Of a stretch of 64,000 nt of DNA, positions 51,790 to 62,674 are shown one piece after another. Position numbers and translations under genes: made by a program. Every line of letters begins with the position of its first letter. Position 1 is the stretch's first letter. Source of the stretch: Lingula anatina (lineage: Eukaryota; Brachiopoda; Lingulata; Lingulida; Lingulidae); contig NW_019775935.1 of assembly GCF_001039355.2 (NCBI RefSeq), positions 497,570 to 561,569 of the forward strand, read 5' to 3'. A model generated the notes under the pieces. The model made no database searches and was not told the origin of the DNA. It saw only the letters and a list, made by a program, of their open reading frames with translations.

Positions 51790-53406
51790 GTAACTGTGGA
51801 CTAGACACAATTTATAGAGAGCAGTGATTTTTTTCTTTTTCTTTTATGTATGTAAAGGGTGTTCAAAGAATTCTCCTGGTAGGTTAATTCTTATAGTGTA
51901 ATATTTGTATTGGTTTCCTAATATGGCTCAAAATTGGAAACTTCTTTTTAATTTTCATGTGGATAATGCAATCTCATATTTCCATGATTCAGAGTTTTTC
52001 AGTCTTAAATTGCACATGGAAGTCTTAAATTGCACACGGAAAATCCAAGACAGACACAATTAGCCAGATTCATACCACATGTAACCGCCCCAAATGTGTG
52101 ATAATAGCCTAATTAAAAAATACTGAGACAATGGAGCAGCTACACAACTTTCATCTCTACCAAAGACCCTTCTTACTATGCCAAAATTGGACATCTTCGT
52201 TCATCCAATTCTATAACAGCTGGAAGAGTTTCTGGTAGAAAGAAATGCAACTTCATGTACGTTGCAACTTAAATTATTAATTACTAATAAACTGAAAGCT
52301 AAATATGATAGCAATAGACTACCAAAAATTTACTGAAGATATTTTAAGTCGCTATAACAAATTCTTTTAGAAAAAAGCACGACTCTTTGGTAATATGTTT
52401 GGTGTATTGATCATTTCAGGGTGGCTGTGTAGATTCTTCCAGTCAGAGTTTAGCAGTGTTATTAATGTGTCTTGGACAGCAAGATGTCTCCAAAATACTG
52501 ACCGGACCTCTAACACCATACACGTGAGTTTCTGCTTCCTTTTTATCTTACAGATCTAGTGACTAATGTCTTTAAATGTTAAATTCAGGCTGAATTTCTC
52601 TTTCTGTAGCTGTACTGTTTGTCTCTTTGAAATCTAACCGAGTATCATTTTGTCACCCTTTTCTTTCAGGGCTATATGTCTGTCACCTATTCTGTCTGTC
52701 TGTCTGTCTGTCTGTCTCATTGAAAATCCACCCCATTACAGAAGTACAGTTATCTTTTCTCTTCCTTTTTCGAGCACATTTATTTGAAGTACCTTAAATT
52801 TCTTGTTGGCCTGTGGGTTAGGTGGGGATTGCTTTTCATCAGAACTTCCATTAACTGTGGTAAGATGATGAAGCTTCAAAGTTGTCCTAAAATGCTGGTC
52901 TTTCACCAGTTAATAAACCTCAAGGACATAGTTTCAACTTTGGCAAATGTTAGTCTTCCTTTTCTTTTAAAAAATATCCATCAAGTTCTTATTTACAACT
53001 GAATGAATTTGTAGTATGTGTGAGTGTCCTAAGGGTATCCATTGTACAAGTAGTAAGTGGTGTAGGCTTGTATTTCTTCAGCATTTATATGCACATCTGT
53101 TTTAAAGTGTATTTTAATGCTTTTCTTTGTATACTTTAATATTTCCTTTATGTGCACAGTACAGTTAACGTGGATTATATTGGAAGTGTCCTATTTATCA
53201 CATTCTTTTAAATTTTCTCTCTCTCTTGTTTCAGAATCCAGTTTTTAAGGCACATAAAAGACTTTTTTGGAGTTACTTTTAAGATAGAAACAAAATCGAA
53301 CAAAGGAACTGATGACAATGAGGAAGACCTTAACACTGGAGGGGACAAACTTGTCCTGACTTGTGTTGGTGTTGGCTATACAAACCTCAGCAAAGTCATT
53401 CTCTGA
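41552..53406 (+). CDS. RCL1: RNA 3'-terminal phosphate cyclase-like protein (RCL1)
   Basis: RCL1 is a nucleolar factor of the small-subunit processome. It works with the GTPase BMS1 in early cleavage of the 18S precursor; despite its fold it is not an RNA cyclase. Nine plus-strand exons: 41552-41681, 43146-43217, 44008-44183, 44668-44742, 47517-47641, 47964-48089, 48326-48485, 52420-52523 and 53235-53406; phases agree, giving 379 residues (human 373). The match to RCL1 covers the full length: 'RQRLILATLSGKAVKIKKIR', 'DFEASFIRLLDKLTNGSRIE', 'YQPGLLPGGSIEHDCS', 'LRGITNDQIDPS', 'GGGEVIFKCP', 'SPGFGLTLVAETTNG', 'GQQDVSK' and 'LTCVGVGYTNLSK'. Exon 1 lies under a longer antisense frame that is a shadow. 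The acceptor at 47964 gives 'AWATRVSP' against human AYSVRVSP. Large introns hold several mobile-element relics. Confidence 0.97.
44499..44526. repeat. Poly-A tract
   Basis: About 26 consecutive A residues followed by GA-rich sequence in an RCL1 intron. Simple repeat, or the tail of an unrecognised retro-insertion. Confidence 0.8.
45050..45355 (-). mobile_element. Fossil of a Penelope-like element endonuclease region (probable)
   Basis: Reading the minus strand across frames gives, in order, 'KLSNAVYGI', a 'SHTFDMEG' block, 'VMILDKKEDWFR', 'QVKEAIHEQ' and 'LKKPAWGP'. This is the order of the GIY-YIG C-terminal region of Penelope-like retroelements (LSNxVYxI ... HxFED ... xILxxExxWFxRGVKEAI ... 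PSLNRGGGL). The pieces lie in two frames with stop codons, so the copy is dead. It lies in the RCL1 intron 44743-47516. Confidence 0.5.
46858..47366. mobile_element. Foldback element with ~170-bp inverted arms
   Basis: The left arm (about 46858-47036) begins 'ggcatcgttcacatgaaaaa' and includes 'ccattggcggtatctagtg' and 'cgctcggaggagatt'. The right arm (about 47205-47366) is its diverged reverse complement through 'aatctcctccgagcgc', 'cactagataccgccaatgg' and 'catgtgaacaatgcc'. About 170 bp of unrelated sequence lies between. It is CpG-richer than the host RCL1 intron and has no transposase ORF. It resembles a foldback or long-TIR MITE; no clear target duplication is visible. Confidence 0.8.
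50526..50557. repeat. (TTA)n microsatellite
   Basis: About ten ATT/TTA units in the long RCL1 intron 48486-52419. Confidence 0.9.
51761..51788. repeat. Poly-T tract
   Basis: About 27 consecutive T residues in an RCL1 intron. Confidence 0.9.
51994..52039. repeat. ~20-bp tandem repeat
   Basis: 'agtcttaaattgcacatgga' is repeated at once as 'agtcttaaattgcacacgga'. RCL1 intron. Confidence 0.8.
52692..52718. repeat. (CTGT)n microsatellite
   Basis: Six to seven tandem CTGT units in the last RCL1 intron. Confidence 0.95.
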
Positions 53407-54499
53407 CCTCAGCGCCATTCAATCAATTTTCACTATCTGATTTGGCCAGAGCAGATATGTGCCCCCAGCCATAATGCAGTATTCCAAATCTACAGGGGCA
53501 GTTTGACATTTAACTGGGAGGCTCAACGGGGCATATTTCTCCTCTTTAAATTATGGCTTTTTCATAATGAAGACAAAGCATTCCCCCAACTCCTACAAGA
53601 GTTTTCCTTGTTTCCAAAGCACGGTCTTTGTTTCAGCTAATAAGTATATTATTCAGGTAAATTATTGGCTTTTTTTTAAAGTGGAAAGCTGTATATTTCA
53701 TTTGATGTCTCCCAAATGTACCCCTTGACAACATAATTTGCCACATGGTATGAGCCCTGGGGATGAATGCTACCGGCCTTTACAGAGGAAGCTTGCCTGT
53801 GTCAAATCCATTTTTGTTGTTGTGTTAAATTAATTTGAAAAGAAGTTATTGTAAGTTTATTTGCCTTGTTTGTTGTACGTATAGTAAGGGATTTAATAGT
53901 GACGATGAATGATGGAATTTCTCAATCGTATCCATTATCTCTATACAATTTGCTTGAAAAGATTGAAAGTAACTTAAGCAACATGCTCTTTTAATTTAAA
54001 CATGAACAAAAAAATATAAACTTAATCTACTGTATTAGTACATTGTGTGGAATTAATGTATATTTGATTTCAATAACCTCCGAACTATGGTATAATAGCC
54101 ATTACATGCGCTGGAAATTAAAATATTGTGAATGAGAAATAGTTTGATAAAAAGTGATCTAAACAAAGATTTTGATAACTTAAATTTCTTCTGATTAAGT
54201 AAATGGTATTGATCGATTTGATAACTTGAAGCGACTGCTGTTAAATTTTTTTCTATAAATGATGCGAACAAACATCCAAGACATAACACTGCTATATGTA
54301 TTTTTCCTTTATGGTGGACACGACGACATAGACATCTGGTTATTTGACGTGGAACACAAGGCTTTAGTGTGGAACTCTTATCAAACACAGGACCCGAAAA
54401 AAGAAAATAAGGAAGAGTATTAAAAAAGACGTTGATGACATTGATGGGGGCAACTTTTCAGACTTGCAGAAATGTGGGGACTCGTGGGAGATTGCGTAA

Positions 54500-55055
54500 C
54501 GCGTGCCTTGTCGTTTTGACCACATTTACCAAGCAAAACTGGAAACGTGAACTCTTTTATAGTAATTAAGTTATCTGTATCTAGTAGATGGTATTGATTG
54601 AATTTGCTTCAAACAGATCTGGGAGTATGGTCATTAAGAGATGTGCAACATTTCCTGTCTATTTAGCCGTGACAATTTATCAATCGAATGGGCAAGAAAC
54701 AATGGGCGAGCACGTGCGCGCGCGCACACACAAAACAGCAAAAAACGTGAAATCCGACTGCATCAGTCGGTATTGTATGAAAATTTCCTATAGATAATAA
54801 TTTTCATGGAAAACCAGAATGACTAATTCAAAGAAAAAAAAACTTGCCCAAGCGAAAGACCCCTTGTCCGCAACACGGACTTTGTCATTTTGATCACACG
54901 TCAAAAGCAGAGCTGGAAACGTGAACTCTTTTATGGTAATTAAGTTATCTGTATCTAGTAGATGGTATTGATTGAATTTACTTCAAACAGATCTGGGAGT
55001 ATGGTCATTAAGAGAAATGCGACGTTTCCCATCTATTTAGCTGCAACAATTCATC
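54500..55055. repeat. Diverged duplication, two copies 374 bp apart
   Basis: The segment at 54541-54668 ('ggaaacgtgaactcttttat', 'gtaattaagttatctgtatc', 'tagtagatggtattgattga') recurs at 54915-55042 with about 90% identity by eye. Similarity weakens at both edges (about 54500 and 54875 on the left). This is either a tandem duplication or two members of one repeat family. Confidence 0.8.
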
Positions 55056-56814
55056 ATTGGGTATTGGCAAGAACGAGTGGACGAGTGCACAAAGTGAAAT
55101 CCTACTGCGTAATCCGCAACAAAGAAAATCATTTCCCTCGTTCACCCCTCCTTTTACTGTGTAATTGCAACCCCCGTCTTGCCTCCCACCAAAAAAAAAG
55201 TCTCAATTATTTTTTCAATAACGACCAATTTTCACTTTTCTTATGATTATTTATCATCACAGACAGACGGAACCTTCATGTATTTATGGTATCATCTAAA
55301 CACTAATGAAATAACATAGGTCTAGGGCTTGATCTCGAAGGAAGACACCAGCATATGAGTGATAGGATCTTCGTATATAATGAACACAAATAAGGCCCAT
55401 TAATAAACTAAAAGGAACACCAAAGATCCGCCCGGTATTAGGCTCTGTGTTACCTTTTATTCCTGTATAATTACTAGGGGGTCGCACTGGTGAATCATTT
55501 ATCATAATTAAGCCACACCTTGTCGTGCGGCGTTGAAGGGAGCTTGAAGACGAAGTAACCAGAAAGGAAATATTCCAAGAATGCCATATTTATTTTGCAT
55601 ATTATATAAATACACCCAGCAGCTGAGAGAGAAATGGAATGCAGTGAAGAGCGCTTTGGCTGAATTACAGCAGTTCCTTATATTACCACGTATCGGCAGT
55701 GCTGACTGTGCGGTTCTCCGCTGAGAGCGATCATTCGTTACTTGTGATCCAGTTTTAAGTGGAGATGACATGCGATTACGTACAAATGATATAGAATGGA
55801 TAAAAGAGACGTGCTGAAGGCTACACACACTGTGATTTTACACTATTAACGCTAAGTGTTTCCCATTTATTACAAACATGACAGAAGCATTGACTGAGAG
55901 CCTGCCTATTACTCTAGCTAAAGGCTACGTAATGAAAGACATAGTAAGATAAACGACCATTTGGCGCTCGATTGTTGTCACCCGTTTCATTTGTCACTTA
56001 CTTTTGCAGTGGTCAAAGTATTCTTACATAAGGACCTTTTTTGTTATTCTGTCCGCGGTTACAATTGCAGTACAAAGTTAAACGACAAGATTATTCCAGC
56101 GTTATGGAGGTTTGAAGATACCCCTCAACCCCTGTTTTGTGATGTAGCTGTAGCAAACACATCGGTTGTGGCGGTTGTTTTTGGTAGTGATCCATTATTT
56201 AAATGATAAGGAGAATAAAACTGTCTTGTTGGATCTTTGCGCTTTTTGAGTGCTTTTCTAGTTGTAATTCCGTTGAAAGCTTCCCGACGTTCACTCGAAA
56301 AAAAAAAAAAAACACTGATCTGCTGGCAAGTAATCACATATACTAAACCACCTGAGTCTTCAGGTGCATATTGCGTGCGTGCTGCAAATCCAGGGTCCAA
56401 AACTTAATAAGGAATGAAAGTCCCTTTGCATAAGCAAAAGTTGGTTAACATTTTTTCCAATATAATAATTCAAAATACTATTATCTAGCACTTGTGAACA
56501 AACTGATAGAGGATACCAGTCAGATAGTGAAAGGCCGTTATTATTTGCCTCCTAACGCTGTCGATTTCCGTTAACTGGTGAAAGTAATAGTAATGTTGAA
56601 ATTGAACTGCGTGCAGCTGTTATATCTTGTGTAAGAATTCAGAAACCTTATAGTAAATTTAAAAATGACGACCATATGGAATAAATGTCACGTTCGATGT
56701 AAAATTGGTTGTTAAGTAAAACTGCGTATGCAGCCTTCTGTGGTAAGCAATGTTTCGTGATTATTAGGGATATACCCTAAACAGCAACTATCCCCAGTTT
56801 TCAACTACCGTCAA

Positions 56815-56995
56815 AATTCTATTTTCTGAGATATTGTCCCATTGTTCCTGGAAAGCATGGCGGAGTTCGTCCAGATTGGTCCAGTTGGTCTCTTCCATAC
56901 ATTTGCTCCAATTCATCCCAATAGTCCACCCCATTAAAGACCGCCATGAGTCCAGGGGAACCGAACCTGGCCATTGATCACTTTGCTGCCAAATA
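56815..56995 (-). mobile_element. Decayed Tc1/mariner-type transposase C-terminal fragment (possible)
   Basis: The minus strand reads 'DQWPGSVPLDS' near 56960 and 'NLDELRHAFQEQWDNIS' near 56840. These resemble the DWPxxSPDLNPIE and LDELxxALxEEWxxIPQ ends of Tc1-family transposases. The catalytic triad region is not intact and the frame is broken. The 'tttttgatcaatagtgta' near 57340 could be an element end, but no partner terminus was found. Confidence 0.4.
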
Positions 56996-59900
56996 CCATG
57001 TACCCCATCGATGGTAAATGAGTCTGTAGACTTGCTGGGGAACGTCCCTTGGAAGTGTAGAGTTTTGGCGATAATTAGCTTTGTCTTTTCAATGGATTTT
57101 TTTTATTTCTAAATATGTCACTGTAGAACGTCATCAGATTTGAATATGTGTTTTTCCCCTTTTCTTTGAATACACGTTGGCAAGATATGGGTATTTACAC
57201 CGGTATTTTTTTATACTCTAAGTCATGTTAGATATAGTATCTGAAGTAAAAAAAAAACACAATAACACTATTTAAAACGGTTTGCAACTGCAGTATGATG
57301 ATTTGTAAACAAAAAGAAGAAGTTTGAGGTGTGACAACCTTTTTGATCAATAGTGTACATGTATATAGAATATCACGTTGCAGCCAATGGGAATAATAGA
57401 GAAATGAATCAAATGATACAGATTTGCGCCTCGCAGCAAAAGAAAGATGTATTAATCTCACAAGCTATTATTTTTTCTCTGAGCAAAGAAACATTCTATT
57501 TGTGGAATGTAATCAACCGGCTACTTTAGCATTATCAACTCTAGTGGTATTTTCAATGCCTTTCATAGTCTTAACTTGGAAGCATTTTTTCATGCTTTAA
57601 ATTGAAGCATCTTAGTCATGCATTTTGACTATCGATTTTAAGGTGTTGTTTCATTCGCATTTGGAGAGTCACAGAGTTGCAGTTCCTGCCTTTGTTTATC
57701 ATTATTTCACGACTTATCTATGAAGATCCTTTGCTGCAAAACCCATTTTTCTTGGTAAGGGTTTTCTATGCCAATCGGAAAGGGATGAGATACGCGATTA
57801 ACACTTAAATAAATGGAGTACTTTCTTAATCTTATGACCTATAGAACTCACTTATATAATTTGATCGTTAATCAAACAGAGACCAAGCAACTCTGAAACT
57901 CGGGATAGGGAAATTATGATATGAGGTAGCTAAAACCTACCCTGAGTGTCAGAGCAACGTAAAAGCTAGCTTGTTAAATATATACCTTGTGATGGAGTCG
58001 CTTTTACTAATAATTACCTGGTATTGCGACATGGGTTATATATGAAATCAAGATCGAGCTGGCAATACCGGAATCTAGAACCTAGGGTACTAAAACCAAC
58101 ATCGTACGATTCTTTGATAGCGAAACTTTCCTTTAAGTTTTGTTGATAGTGCGTCAGGATTTCTATTTCACTGTTTTCATGGGGATTTAAAACACGACGG
58201 CAATTTTAATCCCAACAGAAAAATCTTTTTATCACTTTGAGTAGTGTTAACAAATGTATGCGTCAAGGACCCCCAGCTTCGGTGTTAATGGCCACCCTGA
58301 GCATGTGTATTTGTCACAGTAAAGATGCAAATCTAAGCGGGTTTTCAGGCCGCCTTGGCGAGGTGGCAGAAGGAATTTTACCTAGGCTAGCTAGTTTAAA
58401 AACAATTCGAAATGTGCAATACTGCCACTCCCTACAACCTCTCTGAGAGGAAGAAATTATTCCATAATCGGACTCTGTTCATTGTGGATGCCTGAGCATA
58501 ATCCTTACGACTTTCTGTTTTAGTACATACCTGTACATATATGTAATGCAATACAACAGGTAGAACGTACAGCAAAACATGTGCTGCCTCCCTTTTTCAT
58601 TGTCACTTATTGCACATCTAACACATGTACAACTAAACAAGAAATAAAACTGCCAGTTTTTTGTTTACTTCTTTTTAAATTCAGTGTTGCATATTAATGC
58701 TTTCAGATATTTAAATAAAACTGAAACTGAGTGATTTAATACTTTCAATTTTGAGGTTTATGTTTTAGTTATCCCATATTCTACTATAACTTTTTCTTTG
58801 TCGTATGACTTTCCGAAAAATAAATAGATTTACAGTTTTTTTATACAGCTGAATTAGACTCAACCGATAAGTTTAACAAGGGCTGCATCATGCGTTTTGT
58901 ATATGTATGTATTGTTTATTGTAGTGTAACAAATACTTAATAATGAGATGGTATGTAATATAATGTTCAAATGGTCTTATAATTAAAATAAAGTCAATCT
59001 TTTGAACATTCTCCAAACGACAGTTAAGCACAAAGGTATTATTTGTAATTTGCCTAGACAAAATCACAACTGCCATTCTGGTATTGTCAAGGCAAAGTAT
59101 CGTTTGGTATATCGCCAATGCAGATTGAAAATCTGCCTGAATTTGCAACTCAGTTTTGGCATATTCATTGGCACAGTTTAGGACGAGTTAGAATCACAAT
59201 CATGGACTCGGATATAGATTAAGATGATTTTAGGCTGGTAAAAAGGGGCCTATTGTTTTCCATTTGTAGATGGGAGGGTTAAAATTGAAGTCAGCACCCC
59301 TTCCCGCTATCCTTCATCCGTCATGATAAAACAATGCTCATTAATTCTTATTCCGCGCGGAACAGAACAAGGATCAAAGTTCGTTTGTCTGATACCTTTG
59401 AGGATTGCAGAAAGTGATTAGGGATCTGTTTTCCTGAAACTTGAATCTTCTTGGGATCCAGATTAAGACAAACGCATTGGCGCTCCACCATTGCGTAATT
59501 TATATATACTGTACTACTTGGCATGTGTTTATACCGTGTAGGCCTACTTATTTTCGTCTTCTTTCGTGCTGCTTTTACGTCGATAATAGAGAGTTTCGGC
59601 TGGACGTTGAACGTGTACGTGTACGTACGAGTCATCTTGCTGGGGTTGTCCATTTGATAGCAAACAAGATGGCGATATTGGGTTTTACTGGGCATCTATA
59701 AGTAAAATGGTAATATTGTGGCTGGCATTTAGAGGATCTTATTTCTGATTTTACCGTGTACTGTTTTATCAATTGTTAACACGCATTAAACAGAAAAGAC
59801 ACACATTTCGCAAGGTTCTAATCAAATACGTAATAGTTTTATTTGACAGACAAAAGTGTACATGCCAACGGCTTGGCGTTTGTTATTTCTTATTCATCAC

Positions 59901-61504
59901 CTGAAATAAGTAGATTTAAGGCAAATGCTTGCTCATTAAACACATTACAATTATAGTACTTGTGCAATTATGTAGTCCTAAATCAACCCCTTCTTTTCAC
60001 ATCATCAAATTATCAACAACGATTCAATGGCGTTTTTCTTCATTAAACCAACTCTTGCCTTACTCCGAAAGTTGTTAGTAGCTCTTGTCAAAATTGATAA
60101 ATTGCTTCCATTTAAAGCGATATTATCTAAGTACACATAATTAAGCATCTAATTTACTGCGTGTCCTTTCCTTTTCAATTAAAAGGTAAATTGCACAAAT
60201 CTCGTGAGCTTAACCTGTGGAGCGTCGGTCTCAGGGAGGACAGACTCGTGAGAGAATATTAACGGCGCACGGTGATTCCTCAGAAATCCAACATCCAAAA
60301 CGATATATCTTGGTATCGCGTTCGCCGAGTTGCCTTTTACCCGTTTTAAGAATGCTTCAAAAAACGCCGAAGGCTTTTATATATTCGCTGTCATCTGATA
60401 ATTATCTCAAGTTTCATAACATGAAAAATAAGATGAACGCAAAAATAACACTTACTTAGTGGTCCTCGTAACTCATTACCCCTATATGCGAAAAAGTCCA
60501 AATCAAACTAGTCCAATAACTCAGTGAAGCACAATAAAAAAGAGAGATACAGCTATACCTGGCTTCCACAATGATATCAAATTTCTATTATGATTATTAT
60601 GCATATGGCCTTTCTTGACACCCGGGCCTGTCATCATCATCATCTATCATCAACTCTATAATAATCTCCTAGCAATACGTTCCCTTTGCTTGAATATGAG
60701 CAATAGCAGAAAGAAACCATTAGCCACACAGGGAAGTTGGATTTTTTGCACGAAAGATCAGAAAAAGGAATTAAAAAAAGACTTAACACTGGAGAAATCA
60801 CAGATAAGAAAACAACAGAAAAAACAATAATCATATGCATTAACAAGTCTACATAAAACTTTAAATTTATCAGTTTTAAAAAAGTACTATCTTGATTTTT
60901 ATATTTCTTTTCTTGGGCCAGCGCTGTCGGATGAAGAGATGGCCAGACCGAAGATACAATGTATATAGATATGATCAAAATGAGGAAATAAGTGACAAAA
61001 GAAACTATGTTAACGTGGAAAAAATGGACAATCGATATTAACCGCCCAGAATTCAGCGTACAGAGTTTTTAATCTAGTTCAAATATGATGGACAGGCCAA
61101 TGTCTTGAAAAACAGAAATCCAATTTCCTGGATTAAGAACGGACATGTCCGTTGCATTATGCTTATGATGTTTTTCAGTTCAACAACCTAACTGTTGTGG
61201 TGAATCGTGAAAAGCGAAGTTTTGAAGAGGTGGAAGAAGTGCAAGGTTACTGATGGCTAAAACATCGGAACTTTTTAAACAATATAACAATGTGGTATTG
61301 TGCTTTATGACTTGATTGATAATCTGTTACCCTTGTTTTGGTGCCTTCTAATTTCACTGAAAAATACTGATTAAAAGCACCATCTCAGACGAGGTATTAG
61401 TAGACTTATTACAAGAATTTTTTTCGGTGCGTGTTTGACAAGGAGGGCCCTCTTTAACAAAATATATTTTCATTTGTATTCATGACAAACGAAAATTCTG
61501 AGCT

Positions 61505-62674
61505 TTAACCAATGAAGTGGGGAACTCTTTGAGTATCTGGTTGAGGCCACCTCGGAATGAGCACGTCTTGGCGTTTCATATAAGGGTTCATTCCAGACGG
61601 GTAACCGTTCGAAAGTAACATGACCTGGCGTGGATACCCGAGAAATAGATTTGTAGAAGGATCAGGCTGCACATGCCACATGATACTCCTCTTTTTTATA
61701 GAGTGGATTTTACTTTGACCCGAGTTCAACATGTCGCCTCGTTTCTGTTCAGCACTTCGTTTTCCAAGGAATCTTCTTTTGCCCAAAAATCGCCTCTTGC
61801 CCAAAAATCGCCTCTTGTCCAATTCGTCGGCTGAGTTGCGTAGAAAGTCGGCTTGGGGAAAGATAGATTGGTACGCCCTCTTTAATTTATCTAATAGATA
61901 ATCTTTTTCGGAATCTAATCTCTTTCCGAGGAATCGACCCCGTTTATCCTCTTCATATGGACCACGTTTTCCAAGGAAGCGCCGTTTGCCCAGAAAACGA
62001 CGTTTGCCGAGGAACCGTCGTTTTTCGTTGTCTATGTCGGTGTCGTCGTCACTCTTTTTGCCGAGGAACCTCCTCTTTTCATCGTCTTCCGGATTAGCGT
62101 CGTCATTAAAGCGTTTGCCGAGAAATCGCCTCTTTTCTGGGTCATCTGATTTCTCATCATCATCATCCTCATCTAATCTTTTACCAAGAAAGCGACGCTT
62201 TTCAAAACCATTGGGGGAAGCATCTTCTTTATCCTCCTCATCATCATCATCATCATCATCGTCAAACCGTTTACCAAGGAATCGCCTTTTTTCTGCATCT
62301 GCTGGGTAGCTTGTATCGCCAAATCGCTTACCGAGAAAACGCCTTTTTTCGGGGTCTGGTGAGATAGTGTCCTGAAAGCGTTTGCCTAAAAACCTCCTCT
62401 TGTCAGGATCGTCTGACATGCTGTCACCAAAGCGTTTCCCCAGAAAGCGTCTCTTCTCTGTAAGATCGTGATCAGATTTCTTCCCCAGAAACCTTCTTTT
62501 TAACTTAGTATCAGGCAGTTCACTGTGAGGATTCCCAGTGTCGTCTTTGTAGCCCAGGCCATGTTTGCTGCCGTACTCTGAATGGGGGACATCACTGTGC
62601 CATAGGGCTGCGGAAGACAAAACGGGCATATTAAACTCAATTAAGATAACGAACAAGTGAAAAGTAAATTTCAA
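61505..62674 (-). CDS. Multi-copy amidated neuropeptide precursor (RFLGKR repeats)
   Basis: This 389-residue frame is a typical secreted peptide prohormone. From residue 60 to 306 there are 15 copies of RFLGK(K/R), 14 preceded by R (usually KR-RFLG-KR) and one by G (KRG-RFLG-KR, 245-252). Dibasic cleavage plus conversion of Gly to amide would release RFL-amide about 14 times and GRFL-amide once. Most units are separated by acidic spacers of 8-26 residues, with Asp runs at 138-145 and 170-173; two blocks are direct triplets (220-237, 289-306). The C-terminal part (307-389) has KKR at 327-329 and KR at 367-368, and ends in a free Gly, so an amidated C-terminal peptide starting with Gln (369) is possible. 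Residues 1-22 form a plausible signal peptide, although an acceptor-like 'gtcttccgcag' ending at 62608 could place the real signal peptide in an upstream exon. I recognise no named family. Confidence 0.85.
   Translation of the reverse strand: MKFTFHLFVILIEFNMPVLSSAALWHSDVPHSEYGSKHGLGYKDDTGNPHSELPDTKLKRRFLGKKSDHDLTEKRRFLGKRFGDSMSDDPDKRRFLGKRFQDTISPDPEKRRFLGKRFGDTSYPADAEKRRFLGKRFDDDDDDDDEEDKEDASPNGFEKRRFLGKRLDEDDDDEKSDDPEKRRFLGKRFNDDANPEDDEKRRFLGKKSDDDTDIDNEKRRFLGKRRFLGKRRFLGKRGPYEEDKRGRFLGKRLDSEKDYLLDKLKRAYQSIFPQADFLRNSADELDKRRFLGKRRFLGKRRFLGKRSAEQKRGDMLNSGQSKIHSIKKRSIMWHVQPDPSTNLFLGYPRQVMLLSNGYPSGMNPYMKRQDVLIPRWPQPDTQRVPHFIG

Larger units (their letters stand above)
53407..61504. other. Intergenic region without a supported gene
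   Basis: The start should contain the RCL1 3' UTR; an ATTAAA near 54116 is only a candidate signal. Beyond this I see short AT-rich ORFs with no homology I recognise, one duplicated segment (54500-55055), a poly-A run near 56298 and one transposase fossil (56815-56995). The last kilobase may include 3' UTR of the peptide-precursor gene on the minus strand. Confidence 0.5.

Noticed and set aside
59348-59695. Minus-strand 115-aa ORF in the intergenic region
   Set aside because: No homology recognised and no splice-supported neighbours; likely a chance frame.
61986-62309. Plus-strand 107-aa Ser/Arg-rich frame
   Set aside because: Pure antisense of the RFLGKR repeats and Asp spacers; its repeats mirror the real gene.
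62100-62460. FGD at the start of spacers as an achatin-like peptide
   Set aside because: Achatin is GFGD flanked by dibasic sites; here F-G-D varies freely (FGD, FQD, FDD, LDE, FND) and runs into long acidic spacers.
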